Source: Amycolatopsis sp. FBCC-B4732 (GTDB lineage: Bacteria; Actinomycetota; Actinomycetes; Mycobacteriales; Pseudonocardiaceae). Taken from it: DNA of 64,000 nucleotides. Within the stretch, counting starts at the first letter, position 1. Each line of letters opens with the position of its first letter. Of the stretch, positions 46,828 through 55,608 are shown one piece after another. The notes under the pieces were generated by a model. That model was not told the DNA's origin and ran no database searches. It saw nothing but the letters and a program-made list of their open reading frames with translations. Location: positions 4,426,001 through 4,490,000 of the forward strand of contig NZ_CP095376.1 of NCBI RefSeq assembly GCF_023008405.1, read 5' to 3'. The position numbers and the translations under genes were made by a program.

Positions 46828-48042
46828 ATGAAGATCCGCTCGACCACCGGCCAGGACCTCGACGCCTTCGTCACCACGTTCCACACCGCGCTGGGGAACT
46901 TCCCGGAAACCCCCGGCGCGGCCGGCGGGGTCTGGTGGTCGGCGCTCGAAATGGACCGCAACCTGCTGGCCGTCACGCCGGAGGGACAACCGGTCGGCAC
47001 CGCCGGCGCGTACTCCTTCGAGCTCACCCTGCCCGGCGGCGGCCTCGCCCCCGCGGCCGGGGTGACCGCCGTCGGGGTGCTGCCCACGCACCGGCGGCGG
47101 GGCGTGCTCAGCGCGATGATGCGCCACCAGCTCGCCGAGCTGCGCGAGCGCGGGGAGTTCCTCGCCGTGCTGCTGGCGTCCGAAGCCGTGATCTACCGCC
47201 GGTTCGGCTACGGGCCGGCGACCTACACCCAGCAGCTGACCGTGCCGCACCACCAGGCCGGGCTGGCCCTCCCCCGGGCCCGCACCGCGGCGGCGGCGCC
47301 CGGCTCGGTGGAGGTGCTGGCGCGCGCGGACTGCGTCGAGACGATGGAAGCGGTCTACGACGCCTACCGCCGCGCCCAGCCCGGTGCGCTGTCGCGGCCG
47401 CCGCGCTGGTGGAGCTCGGGCGCGGGGAAGCCCCCGATCGCCCCGGCGCCGCGGTACGTGGCCGTCCACCGCGACGCCGGCGGGGTCGCGGACGGCTACG
47501 CCAGCTACGCGATCGGCGGGCCCCGCACCTTGACCGTCGACGAGATCATCACCGCCGACGACGCCGTGTTCACCGCGCTCGCCCGCTTCCTGCTCGGGCA
47601 CGACCTGGTGTCCGACGTCGTGCTCAAGCACGTCCCGCCCGGGCACCCGCTGCGCTGGCAGCTCACCGACTTCCGCGCGGGCCAGGTCGGCGACGACACG
47701 GACTGGCTCTGGGTCCGGCTGCTGGACGTCCCCCGCGCGCTGACCGCCCGCGGCTGGTCCGCCGACGGCGAGCTGGTCCTCGACGTCACCGACCCGTTCC
47801 TCGCCGAGCGGAACCGCTACCTGCTGACCGTCCGCGACGGCAGGGCCGAGTGCGCGACGACCGGCCGCGACCCGGACCTCTCCCTCGACGTGAGCGACCT
47901 GGGCTCGATCTACCTCGGCGGCACGACCCCCGGCACGCTGGTCCGCGCCGGCCACGTCGAGGCCCACCACCCGGCGGCGGCCGGGGCCGCCGACGCCCTC
48001 TTCCGCACCGAGCGCGCGCCGCACTGCCTGCACTGGTTCTAG
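46828..48042 (+). CDS. Eis-like GNAT acetyltransferase
   Basis: The 404-residue protein has two GNAT folds and a C-terminal SCP2-like part, as in mycobacterial Eis (enhanced intracellular survival). Acetyl-CoA binding is marked by 'VGVLPTHRRRGVLSAMM' (about 84-100). The Tyr of 'AVIYRRFGYGPAT' and the terminal carboxylate of '...CLHWF' match the Eis catalytic pair. Such enzymes acetylate amines, including aminoglycosides, at several positions. It is probably a stand-alone gene; a strong hairpin overlaps its 3' side. Confidence 0.88.
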   Translation: MKIRSTTGQDLDAFVTTFHTALGNFPETPGAAGGVWWSALEMDRNLLAVTPEGQPVGTAGAYSFELTLPGGGLAPAAGVTAVGVLPTHRRRGVLSAMMRHQLAELRERGEFLAVLLASEAVIYRRFGYGPATYTQQLTVPHHQAGLALPRARTAAAAPGSVEVLARADCVETMEAVYDAYRRAQPGALSRPPRWWSSGAGKPPIAPAPRYVAVHRDAGGVADGYASYAIGGPRTLTVDEIITADDAVFTALARFLLGHDLVSDVVLKHVPPGHPLRWQLTDFRAGQVGDDTDWLWVRLLDVPRALTARGWSADGELVLDVTDPFLAERNRYLLTVRDGRAECATTGRDPDLSLDVSDLGSIYLGGTTPGTLVRAGHVEAHHPAAAGAADALFRTERAPHCLHWF

Positions 48043-48050
48043 CGGCACCC

Positions 48051-48085
48051 GCCCTGGTCAGCCCGCCGGGACGGGTGACCAGGGC
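48051..48085. terminator. Bidirectional terminator
   Basis: GCCCTGGTCA and TGACCAGGGC form a perfect 10-bp stem with a 15-base loop between the convergent Eis-like and SDR genes. It overlaps the last codons of the SDR. Confidence 0.75.
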
Positions 48086-48903
48086 AGGACCTCGCCGTGG
48101 CGGACCAGCTCGCCGTAGTGGGCGGGATCGACGGGCCGGAACACGAGGTCGAGGAGCCCGGCCGCGGCCTGCGCGGGGCTGGGCGCGTCCCGCACGTCCC
48201 ACCACAGGGCGGAGGTCGGGGTGTTCATCATCCCGGGGCAGACGGCGGCGAGCAGGATCCCGCGGTCCAGGTCGGCCGCCCGCCGGTGCGCGGCCAGCGT
48301 GCGCACGGCCGCGACCTGGCCGATCTTGGACGGTATGTTGACGAAGCCCGGCCAGTCGCCGCCGCGGGCGCTACCGTCGGCGACCGCGTCACGCCACGCG
48401 GCGACCTGCTTGTCCAATTCGTCCAAAGAGGACAGTCCGGTGAACCGCGGGTGCAGCGCGGGCGCGAGGTGGTTCAGCGTGCCGAACGAGCTGGCCACGA
48501 CGAGGAACCGGCCGTCGTCGCGCAGCAGCGGCGCGAAGGCCCGCAGCAGCCGGGTGGTGCCGAAGTTGTTGACCTCGGCGTACTCCGCGACGATCTCGCG
48601 CGGGTCGTCGTCCGGGCCGACGCGCATGACGGCGTTGCCGATCACGACGTCGACGCCGCCGTGGCGCTCCCGCAGCCGCCGGGCGAGCCGCGCGGCCGCT
48701 TCGGGGTCGGCGACGTCGAGGACTTCGCCGCGGATTTCGGCACCGCCGGCGGGCATGGCTTCGACGGCTTGGCCGACGCGCGCGGCGTCGCGGCCGGTGA
48801 GGTAGACGGTGTCCGCGGGGGACAACCGCTGGGCGAGCCCTTCGACGAGGGCGAGGCCGAGGCCCTGGGTGGCGCCGGTGACGAGGGCGGCTTTCGCGTT
48901 CAT
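48058..48903 (-). CDS. SDR-family protein, atypical active site
   Basis: The 281-residue carbonyl-reductase-like SDR has GATQGLGLA (about 9-17), 'VIGNAVMRV' in place of NNAG, and 'ASSFGTLNHLAP' for the Ser strand. The YxxxK position reads 'VNIPSKIGQ': Lys is kept but Tyr is replaced by Asn. It is divergent from a LysR gene 70 bp away, its probable regulator. The reaction is unknown. Confidence 0.82.
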   Translation of the reverse strand: MNAKAALVTGATQGLGLALVEGLAQRLSPADTVYLTGRDAARVGQAVEAMPAGGAEIRGEVLDVADPEAAARLARRLRERHGGVDVVIGNAVMRVGPDDDPREIVAEYAEVNNFGTTRLLRAFAPLLRDDGRFLVVASSFGTLNHLAPALHPRFTGLSSLDELDKQVAAWRDAVADGSARGGDWPGFVNIPSKIGQVAAVRTLAAHRRAADLDRGILLAAVCPGMMNTPTSALWWDVRDAPSPAQAAAGLLDLVFRPVDPAHYGELVRHGEVLPWSPVPAG

Positions 48904-48973
48904 GACTCCAAGCTAGGACCGCCGCGAGCATGCGGAAAGCGAAAGTACGGCAGACCTGGTATGCGTAGATGGC

Positions 48974-49885
48974 ATGGCCTTCTCCGACGCTTCCCTGACC
49001 GCGCTGCGGGTGTTCCGCGAGGTCGCCGAGCGGGGCACGCTCACGGCCGCGGCCACAGCGCTCGGCTACACGCAGTCCGCGGTGTCGCGGCAGATCGCGT
49101 CGCTGGAACGCGCGGCGGGGGTGCCGCTGCTGGAACGCCGGCCCGACGGCGTGCGGCTCACCGCGGCCGGGCAGATCGTGCTGCGCCGCGCCACCGGCGT
49201 CGTCGACCAGCTCGACGCGACCGCGCGCGAGCTCGCCGGGCTGCCCGCCGAACGGGGGACCGTCCGCCTCGGCTGGTTCCCGACCGCCGGCGCCGGCCTG
49301 CTCCCCCGCGCGCTCGCGGCCCTGCGGCGCACCGACCCGGCGATCACGGTGCTCAGCCGCGAGGGCGGCACGCCGGCGTTGGTCCGCGCCCTGCGCGCCG
49401 GCACGCTGGACGTCGCCCTGCTGGCCTCGGCACCGCCGTTCCGCCCACCGGACACCGAAACGCCGGCGCTGACGGTGCACACGCTGGCCGAGCGCAGCCT
49501 GCGCATCGCGGTGCCCGCCGACGACCCGCTCGCCCGCCGCGGCTACGTCGACGTGGCCGACCTGCGTGGCCGCCGCTGGATCGCGGGTTCGGGCGACGAC
49601 CGGGTGCTGGGCGTGTGGCCGGGCCTGGACGAGCGACCGGAGATCGCCCACACCGCGCGCGACTGGCTGGCCAAGCTGCACCTGGTGGCGGCCGGCTGCG
49701 GAATCACGACGGTACCGGGCGCGCTGGGACCGGCGGTGCCACCCGGGGTTCGGGTGCTCCCGGTCCGCGGCGGGCCTGGAGAGCGGCGCCGGGTGCTGCT
49801 CGCACACCTGCCACGGGAGCTGCCGGAGCCCGCGGCCCGGCTGGCAGCCGCCTTGCGCGCGGCGGCCGTGGAGGCTGAGGCGTAG
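48974..49885 (+). CDS. LysR-family regulator
   Basis: The 303-residue protein has an HTH at the N-terminus ('LTALRVFREVAERGTLTAAATALGYTQSAVSRQIASLE' in outline) and an effector domain over about 90-295. It is divergent from the atypical SDR. A degenerate tandem copy of its last roughly 190 bp lies directly downstream. Confidence 0.88.
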   Translation: MAFSDASLTALRVFREVAERGTLTAAATALGYTQSAVSRQIASLERAAGVPLLERRPDGVRLTAAGQIVLRRATGVVDQLDATARELAGLPAERGTVRLGWFPTAGAGLLPRALAALRRTDPAITVLSREGGTPALVRALRAGTLDVALLASAPPFRPPDTETPALTVHTLAERSLRIAVPADDPLARRGYVDVADLRGRRWIAGSGDDRVLGVWPGLDERPEIAHTARDWLAKLHLVAAGCGITTVPGALGPAVPPGVRVLPVRGGPGERRRVLLAHLPRELPEPAARLAAALRAAAVEAEA

Positions 49886-49896
49886 ACGAACCCGTC

Positions 49897-50058
49897 GGCT
49901 GCGGGATCGGTGCCGGGCACGCTCGGGCCGGTGATGCCGCCCAGCGTTCGCGTGCCCCATCCGCGGCGGCCCCGGGGAGCGGCGCCGCGTCCTGCCACGG
50001 GAACTGCCGCAACGCGCGGTCCGGCTCGCCGCCGCCGTGGAGGCCGAGGGCGTAAACG
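49897..50058 (+). pseudogene. Decayed tandem duplicate of the LysR 3' end
   Basis: This stretch aligns with 49695-49888 of the LysR gene. Shared anchors include GGCTGCGG, GGTRCCGGGCRCGCT, GGAGCGGCGCCG, ACGGGARCTGCCG and GTGGAGGCYGAGG, ending at the equivalent of the stop codon, with small deletions and many substitutions. The unit is about 202 bp. It is a non-functional remnant of an old tandem duplication, immediately before the eCIS effector gene. Confidence 0.88.
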
Positions 50059-50127
50059 TTCCCGCGACGCCTCGGTGACGGCCTGCTGCCAGGCTGGGGT
50101 CTCCCGGAGCGGGAGGAGAGCCGTCCC

Positions 50128-53100
50128 ATGCCACCGCCGCCGAAGGCTCTCGTGAAAGTCCCTTCGGTGACCACCACCGCTCAGGCGGCCGCGCCCACCG
50201 CGGTCACGATGAAAGAGCGGCCGCCGCGGCGGAAGAGCGTTCCGCTGCCGCCGTCGAACGCCGCCGCGCTGGCCGCCTTGCGGGCCGGGGGCAAGAAAGA
50301 GCTCGCCGATCCCTCGCGCAAGGAGTCGCAGGACAAGGTCGGCAACGGTGCGGTCGCCGCGAGTCTCGCGCGCGGCCCGGGTGCGGATCCGAAGTTCGCG
50401 GTGCTGAAGAAGGACATCGCGCACAAGAAGCACACGGTCGCCCGCTCGCACCCGCCGGCGAGCAAGGAAGCCGGCTCGGCGCAAGCCGCCTCGGTGCCGC
50501 CCAAGGACGACGAGGTCGCGCAGGGCAAGACGGCCAACGCCGAGAAGATGAACGAGGCCAAGCCGAAGGACTTCGACAAGGACGCGTTCGTCAAGGCCGT
50601 CGAGAAGGCCATCGCCGAAAAAGCGCCGCAGAACCTGGAGCAGGCCGACGAATTCGCCGACTCCGGCAAGCCCGCCGAGATCAAGGCGGAGGTGCAGGGC
50701 AAGGTCGGCGAGGGCAAGTCGGACTCGGCCGCGCAGATCGCCGACACCACCGCCGCTCCCCCGGACACGTCCGCGGCGGAGACCAAGCAGGTCGTGCCGA
50801 TGGCGGCCGACCGCCCGCCCGGCACCCCGGCCACCCCCGACCCGGCGAAGGCGACGCCGGACAAGCTGCCGCCGTCGGCCACGGACCTCTCCGCCGGCCC
50901 GGCCAAGGTCGATCAGGTGATGGCCGACAACCACGTCACCGACAAGCAGCTGACGACGGATCCGGCTTTCACACCGGCGTTGCAGGACAAGAAGACCGCG
51001 GAGAAGCACTCCGAGGCGACCCCGCCGGAGCTCCGCAAGGACGAGACCAAGCAGCTGCGCCAGACCACCGCGCAGGCCAAGGGGTTCGGCGCCGCCGCCA
51101 TGGGCACGATCGCCGAACGCCGACGGCGCACCGGCAAGCAGGTCGGCGGCGGGAAGGACGCGACCAAAACCAGCGACCAGGACAAGCGGGCGGAGGTCAC
51201 GGCCCGCCTGCAAAAGGTCTTCGACACCATGAAGACCGAGGTGGAAGGCATCCTCACCGGTCTCGACAAGCTCGTCGACGACCAGTTCACCCGCGGCGAG
51301 AAGGAAGCGCGCGAGGCGTTCACCGCCGAGCACCGCCGCAAGATGGACGACTACAAGGCCAAGCGGTACGGCGGCACGTGGGGCCTGATCAAGTGGGGCC
51401 ACGACAAGCTGTTCGGCCTGCCCGACGAAGCGAACCAGATCTTCGTCGAGGCGCGCGACAACTACGTCAAGCAGATGCGCGAAGTCATCTCCGCCGTCGC
51501 GGACACGATCGGCCGCGAGCTGACCCGGGCGAAGCAGCGCATCGCGAAGGGCCGCGACGAGCTGCAGGCCGAGGTCAAGGCGCTGCCGAAGGACCTCCAG
51601 GCGCTCGGCAAGGAGGCGGCCGCCGGGTTCGCCGACAAGTTCGACGAGCTCACGCAGTCGGTGGACGACAAGAGCACGGAGCTGGTCGACACCCTGGCCA
51701 CGAAGTACACCGACGCCGTCAAGGCGGTCGACGACGAGATCGCCGCGGAGAAGGAGAAGAACAAGGGCCTGGTCGACAAGGCCCTCGACGGCATCAAGGG
51801 CGTCATCAAGACGATCCTCGAGCTGAAAGACATGCTGCTCGGGGTGCTCGCGAAGGCCGCGCAAGCGGTGATGGCCATCCTCAAGGACCCGATCGGCTTC
51901 CTCGGCAACCTGGTTTCCGCGGTCGGCGGCGGCCTCAAGCAGTTCATGGGCAACGCGAAGACGCACCTGCAGCAGGGCGTCCTGTCGTGGCTGCTGGGCA
52001 CGGCCGCGACGGCCGGGATCGAACTGCCGAAGAGCTTCGACATCGTGAGCATCCTGCTGCTGATCGCGAGCCTGATCGGCTTGACGTGGCCCGACATCCG
52101 CGCCCGCATCGCGAAGAAGGTCCCGAAGGAGGCCATGTCCGCCATCGAGGCAGGCGAACACGCGCTCCCGATCGTCATGGAGGTCCGCGAACGCGGGGTG
52201 CGGGCCCTGTGGGACGACCTCAAGGCCAAGGTCGGCGACCTGAAGAAGAACCTGATCGACAACCTGGTGTCGTACCTGCTGCCGACGATCGTCATGGCGG
52301 GCATCACGTGGATCGTCTCGCTGTTCAACCCGGCGTCGGCGTTCATCCGCGCCTGCAAGATGATCATCGACATCATCAAGTTCATCGTGACGAACGGCCG
52401 CCGGATCATCGAGTTCGTCAACACGGTCCTGGACGCGGTGATCGCGATCGCCAAGGGCGGCACGGGCGGGGTTTCGGGCTTGGTGGAGAAGGCACTGGCC
52501 CGCTCGATCCCGGTGCTGATCGGCGCACTGGCGGCGTTGCTGGGGATCGGCGGGATCGCGGGGAAGATCAAGGAGATCTTCCAGAAACTGGCCCGCCCGG
52601 TGAACAAGGCGATCGACTGGGTGATCGACAAGATCGTCGGCCTGGCGAAGAAGGTCTGGGCGAAGGTCAAGGCGCTCGCGAAGAAGCTGAAGGACAAGGC
52701 CAAGGCCGCGGGGAAGAAGGTCAAGGACAAGCTGAAGCGGACCGGTAAGAAGGTCACGGACAAGGTCAAGGGCGCCGCCAGGCGGATTAAGGACAAGTTC
52801 AAGAGGAAGAAGAAGCCTCGCCGCGACAAGCGTTCACCCCAGGACCTGCAACGCGCGCTGGACGCCGCGCTGCTGGAGGCCACCGCGCTGCTCGACGCGA
52901 AGTCGGCGACGGTGGAGAGTGTGCGGCGCGGGCTGCCGCCGATCAAGAAACGGCACGGTCTGACCAGCATCCGGCTGGAGCACGGGCCGGAGAAGAGCTA
53001 CTTCGTCGAGCTCGCCATCAATCCCCGCAAACGCACCAAGCCGAAGAAGTTCACCGAGGAGGAGTACGCGAAGAAGTTCCCCTACAAGATCGGCGAAGCC

Positions 53101-54666
53101 GAGCGCCCCATCGACATCGACCGCGTGCCGCCGGTGATCGACACGCTTCACCGGATCCTGATCCCGATGCGGGGCCGCGATCCGGTGACCGGCTTCGTCG
53201 TCACCATGTCGGCGACCCCGGGCGAGGTGCAGCCCAACATCGCGGCTCGGTACCTGGTCGATGCGTGGCAGGGTCCCGGCGGGGACAACCTGGCCGCGGC
53301 CCGTACCGCCGTCATCATCGGGGTCAACACCCTCGAGCGGCTCGACCCGACGAAGGCCGCGGACGGGCGGAACCAGGTCGGTGCGGCCGTGCGGAAGATC
53401 AGGGTGCCGAAGGAACTCCTCGCCGCCGCGTTCGGCTTCGTGTGGACACCGGCGTGGCGGCACGTGAAGGAGAAGCGGCGGGCCCCGATGTCCGAAGTGC
53501 GCCAAGCGTATGCGGGCCTGACGAAGGACGAGAAGGAACAAGCCGTCGCCCGCAACGAAACACGCTGGCAGGAAGACCACAAACTGCCTTACGGTGTCTT
53601 CCACGAGGTGGGGTTCCTGTCCGGCTTCACCCAGCGGGCCGTGGAACTCCTCGGCAAGGTCAACCAGCAGGTGTACGCGGTTTCGCAAGATCCGGACACC
53701 GACGTCGTCACGCACGAAGGCATGGGTTTCCTGCGCGTGTACGACCAGGTGCTCCGGGACGCGGCGAACGACCCCATCCTCGTCATCGGCGGCTACCACT
53801 TCGAGGGCTTCGACTGGGGTCCGCTGGCCGGTTCGCGCACGGCGCAACTCACCGTGCTGGCGAACCGGATCGACCACGCGATGAAGATCGCCATCGGCAA
53901 GGTGTACCCGCAGCTGCTGTACCCCGCGGAGCCGAACATGCTGATCAAGGTGTGGGAACGGGACACCTCGCGGAAGATCAAGCTCCTCTTCCAGGACACG
54001 CGGCACCTGGCTGTGCTCCGGGCCGCGGAAAACCAGGGCATGCTGTGGGGCATCGGCGCGGGCGAGGGGCGGCACATCGGGGAAGTCCTGAGAGAACGGC
54101 ACGGCGTCTCAGTGCTCCACGTGCCGGCCGCCGCCCTCACCACCAGCCCGTTGCCCGAAGTCCCGACCCGTGGCCTGACGATGACTCCCGAGGACGTCCG
54201 CATCTTCGCGTCTCCCGAGGGGCACCCCGACCACCCGACCATGCCCCGGCACCCGGTGTACGGCGCCATAATGCAGTCGCAGACGGTGCTCATCGCCCGC
54301 CGGCTCGCAAAGGCGTTCGCCCAGACCCACCCGCTCGACGACGCCGCACGACGACGGCTGGAAACGCGGGTCTTCACCCACGCCGAAGCGGTCGCCAGGA
54401 TGATGGCCGACAACCCGGGCCTGACCGCGCACAGCCAGGCTATCGTGAACCGTCTCGCCGAGCTCGACGCGGACGTCGAAGCATTGCTGGCGGAGACGGG
54501 CGGGAACCGGCGGGACGTCGACACCATCAAGGCGGCCAAGCTGGTCACACGGGAGATGATCACCACCATGACGGCCGAAGACCTCAAGAAGCACTGGCGT
54601 CAGCTGAGCGCGCTGCTCGGCGACATCATGCGTGACGCGCCGCCGAGCCAGGGCGGTCCACGATGA
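50128..54666 (+). CDS. Candidate eCIS-associated effector, 1512 aa
   Basis: The protein is large and of unrecognised family. Rough layout: disordered Lys/Ala/Pro-rich leader (1-330); long helical or coiled-coil stretch (350-600); hydrophobic segments at about 637-655, 712-755 and 794-812; then a striking Lys-rich helix run (about 840-900, repeats of KKLKDKAKAAGKK type). A linker ends 'YFVELAINP' (about 959-968). The last 540 residues form an unknown domain containing 'WQEDHKLPYGVFHEVGF' (about 1146-1162). This modular plan (leader, delivery/helical core, variable C-terminal domain) is that of polymorphic toxins and of cargo proteins in contractile-injection loci. GGGAGGAG precedes the ATG, and the stop overlaps the next gene (ATGA). 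A toxin role is inference from layout and neighbours. Confidence 0.7.
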   Translation: MPPPPKALVKVPSVTTTAQAAAPTAVTMKERPPRRKSVPLPPSNAAALAALRAGGKKELADPSRKESQDKVGNGAVAASLARGPGADPKFAVLKKDIAHKKHTVARSHPPASKEAGSAQAASVPPKDDEVAQGKTANAEKMNEAKPKDFDKDAFVKAVEKAIAEKAPQNLEQADEFADSGKPAEIKAEVQGKVGEGKSDSAAQIADTTAAPPDTSAAETKQVVPMAADRPPGTPATPDPAKATPDKLPPSATDLSAGPAKVDQVMADNHVTDKQLTTDPAFTPALQDKKTAEKHSEATPPELRKDETKQLRQTTAQAKGFGAAAMGTIAERRRRTGKQVGGGKDATKTSDQDKRAEVTARLQKVFDTMKTEVEGILTGLDKLVDDQFTRGEKEAREAFTAEHRRKMDDYKAKRYGGTWGLIKWGHDKLFGLPDEANQIFVEARDNYVKQMREVISAVADTIGRELTRAKQRIAKGRDELQAEVKALPKDLQALGKEAAAGFADKFDELTQSVDDKSTELVDTLATKYTDAVKAVDDEIAAEKEKNKGLVDKALDGIKGVIKTILELKDMLLGVLAKAAQAVMAILKDPIGFLGNLVSAVGGGLKQFMGNAKTHLQQGVLSWLLGTAATAGIELPKSFDIVSILLLIASLIGLTWPDIRARIAKKVPKEAMSAIEAGEHALPIVMEVRERGVRALWDDLKAKVGDLKKNLIDNLVSYLLPTIVMAGITWIVSLFNPASAFIRACKMIIDIIKFIVTNGRRIIEFVNTVLDAVIAIAKGGTGGVSGLVEKALARSIPVLIGALAALLGIGGIAGKIKEIFQKLARPVNKAIDWVIDKIVGLAKKVWAKVKALAKKLKDKAKAAGKKVKDKLKRTGKKVTDKVKGAARRIKDKFKRKKKPRRDKRSPQDLQRALDAALLEATALLDAKSATVESVRRGLPPIKKRHGLTSIRLEHGPEKSYFVELAINPRKRTKPKKFTEEEYAKKFPYKIGEAERPIDIDRVPPVIDTLHRILIPMRGRDPVTGFVVTMSATPGEVQPNIAARYLVDAWQGPGGDNLAAARTAVIIGVNTLERLDPTKAADGRNQVGAAVRKIRVPKELLAAAFGFVWTPAWRHVKEKRRAPMSEVRQAYAGLTKDEKEQAVARNETRWQEDHKLPYGVFHEVGFLSGFTQRAVELLGKVNQQVYAVSQDPDTDVVTHEGMGFLRVYDQVLRDAANDPILVIGGYHFEGFDWGPLAGSRTAQLTVLANRIDHAMKIAIGKVYPQLLYPAEPNMLIKVWERDTSRKIKLLFQDTRHLAVLRAAENQGMLWGIGAGEGRHIGEVLRERHGVSVLHVPAAALTTSPLPEVPTRGLTMTPEDVRIFASPEGHPDHPTMPRHPVYGAIMQSQTVLIARRLAKAFAQTHPLDDAARRRLETRVFTHAEAVARMMADNPGLTAHSQAIVNRLAELDADVEALLAETGGNRRDVDTIKAAKLVTREMITTMTAEDLKKHWRQLSALLGDIMRDAPPSQGGPR

Positions 54667-55310
54667 CGGAACACGCGGTCGAGGAGCTGCGCGCGCAAGC
54701 ATCGCGCGGGGACTACGTGTCGATGGCCCGCTTGGCGAAAGCGTTGTACGGCCAGGGCCTGACCACTGCGGAGGTCCTGTCGGAGTGTTACGGAACCGGC
54801 TTCCCGGAAGAATTCTTCGTCCTCGCCGCGGATCGGCTGACGAAACCGCGGCTGATGGTGGATCTGACCGGCCTACCGTGGCGGCTGTGCACGTCACCGG
54901 CCGAGGGCGGTCCCCCGATGGCGCCGAACGCACTGACGGGAGAAGCGGAACGGGACGTGTTCGCGCGCGACCCCGACCTGGCTCCGCTCGTGCAGCTCCT
55001 CGCCCCGCGGGAAACGCGGGAGAACGCGGTCATCGGCTACCGGATCACGGATCTGCGCGCGGGCGGAACCGCGGTCTTCCGCTGCCGGGTACCCGCCGCC
55101 CATGAGGAAGAGATCGAACGCTGCGGCGAATCCCTGCTCGGGTTCCTTCACATGCACCACCTCGAGTACCTCCGGGCGGAGGAACGGATCCGGCGCTCAC
55201 CGGGCAACTGGGGGTTCGGGGCGGCCGACCGGGAATCCGTCGACGGGATCCGGTCGCTGGTCGAAGGGATCGAGGCCCTGCAACGCGAGGTCGGCCGGAT
55301 CGGGCCATGA
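54663..55310 (+). CDS. Candidate partner or immunity protein of the eCIS effector
   Basis: The soluble 215-residue protein has no signal peptide or membrane segment. An N-terminal helical part ('SMARLAKALYGQGLTTAEVLSECYGTGFPEEFFV' in outline) is followed by an alpha/beta region ending 'HMHHLEYLRAEERIRRSPGNWGF'. I do not recognise the family. Its ATG overlaps the stop of the giant effector-like gene, so the two are made together in fixed ratio. That is the usual arrangement for toxin/immunity or effector/chaperone pairs. The gene ends one base before the convergent small eCIS gene. Confidence 0.65.
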   Translation: MTEHAVEELRAQASRGDYVSMARLAKALYGQGLTTAEVLSECYGTGFPEEFFVLAADRLTKPRLMVDLTGLPWRLCTSPAEGGPPMAPNALTGEAERDVFARDPDLAPLVQLLAPRETRENAVIGYRITDLRAGGTAVFRCRVPAAHEEEIERCGESLLGFLHMHHLEYLRAEERIRRSPGNWGFGAADRESVDGIRSLVEGIEALQREVGRIGP

Positions 55311-55311
55311 C

Positions 55312-55608
55312 TCAGCAGCCGGAACAGGCTTCCTTCTTCGGGACCACCATCGGCACCACCCGCATCGCCGCTCCGGCCATTGCCGCGTTCCCCACCCGGT
55401 CCTGTCCCGCCGCCAACGTCGACGCCAAATGCGACGGCACCGTCTTCGAACTCCCGTCCATCGCCGTCTTCGCTGCCTGAGCGTTGCCGATCACCGCCGG
55501 GACCAGGACGACCTTCTGCTTTCCCCGGTCGGACGCGGCCGCTGTCCGGAGTTCCTGGGCTGTCACCGGGATCGCCGGTTTTGTCTGCGGGGGCATCAGT
55601 TCAGGCAT
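55312..55608 (-). CDS. Small protein of the eCIS operon, C-terminal CxxC
   Basis: The 98-residue protein is the last gene of the minus-strand eCIS operon, overlapping the AAA+ ATPase stop by 8 bp. The ATG at 55608 has GGGAGTG upstream; an ATG four codons earlier is possible. The sequence is Ala/Val-rich and ends 'PKKEACSGC'. No family was recognised; its place after the ATPase could suit a terminator, adaptor or assembly factor. Confidence 0.6.
   Translation of the reverse strand: MPELMPPQTKPAIPVTAQELRTAAASDRGKQKVVLVPAVIGNAQAAKTAMDGSSKTVPSHLASTLAAGQDRVGNAAMAGAAMRVVPMVVPKKEACSGC

Noticed and set aside
49543..52161. 872-residue minus-strand reading frame
   Set aside because: It is antisense to the LysR and effector genes, low in complexity and without domains; the plus-strand proteins are clearly real.
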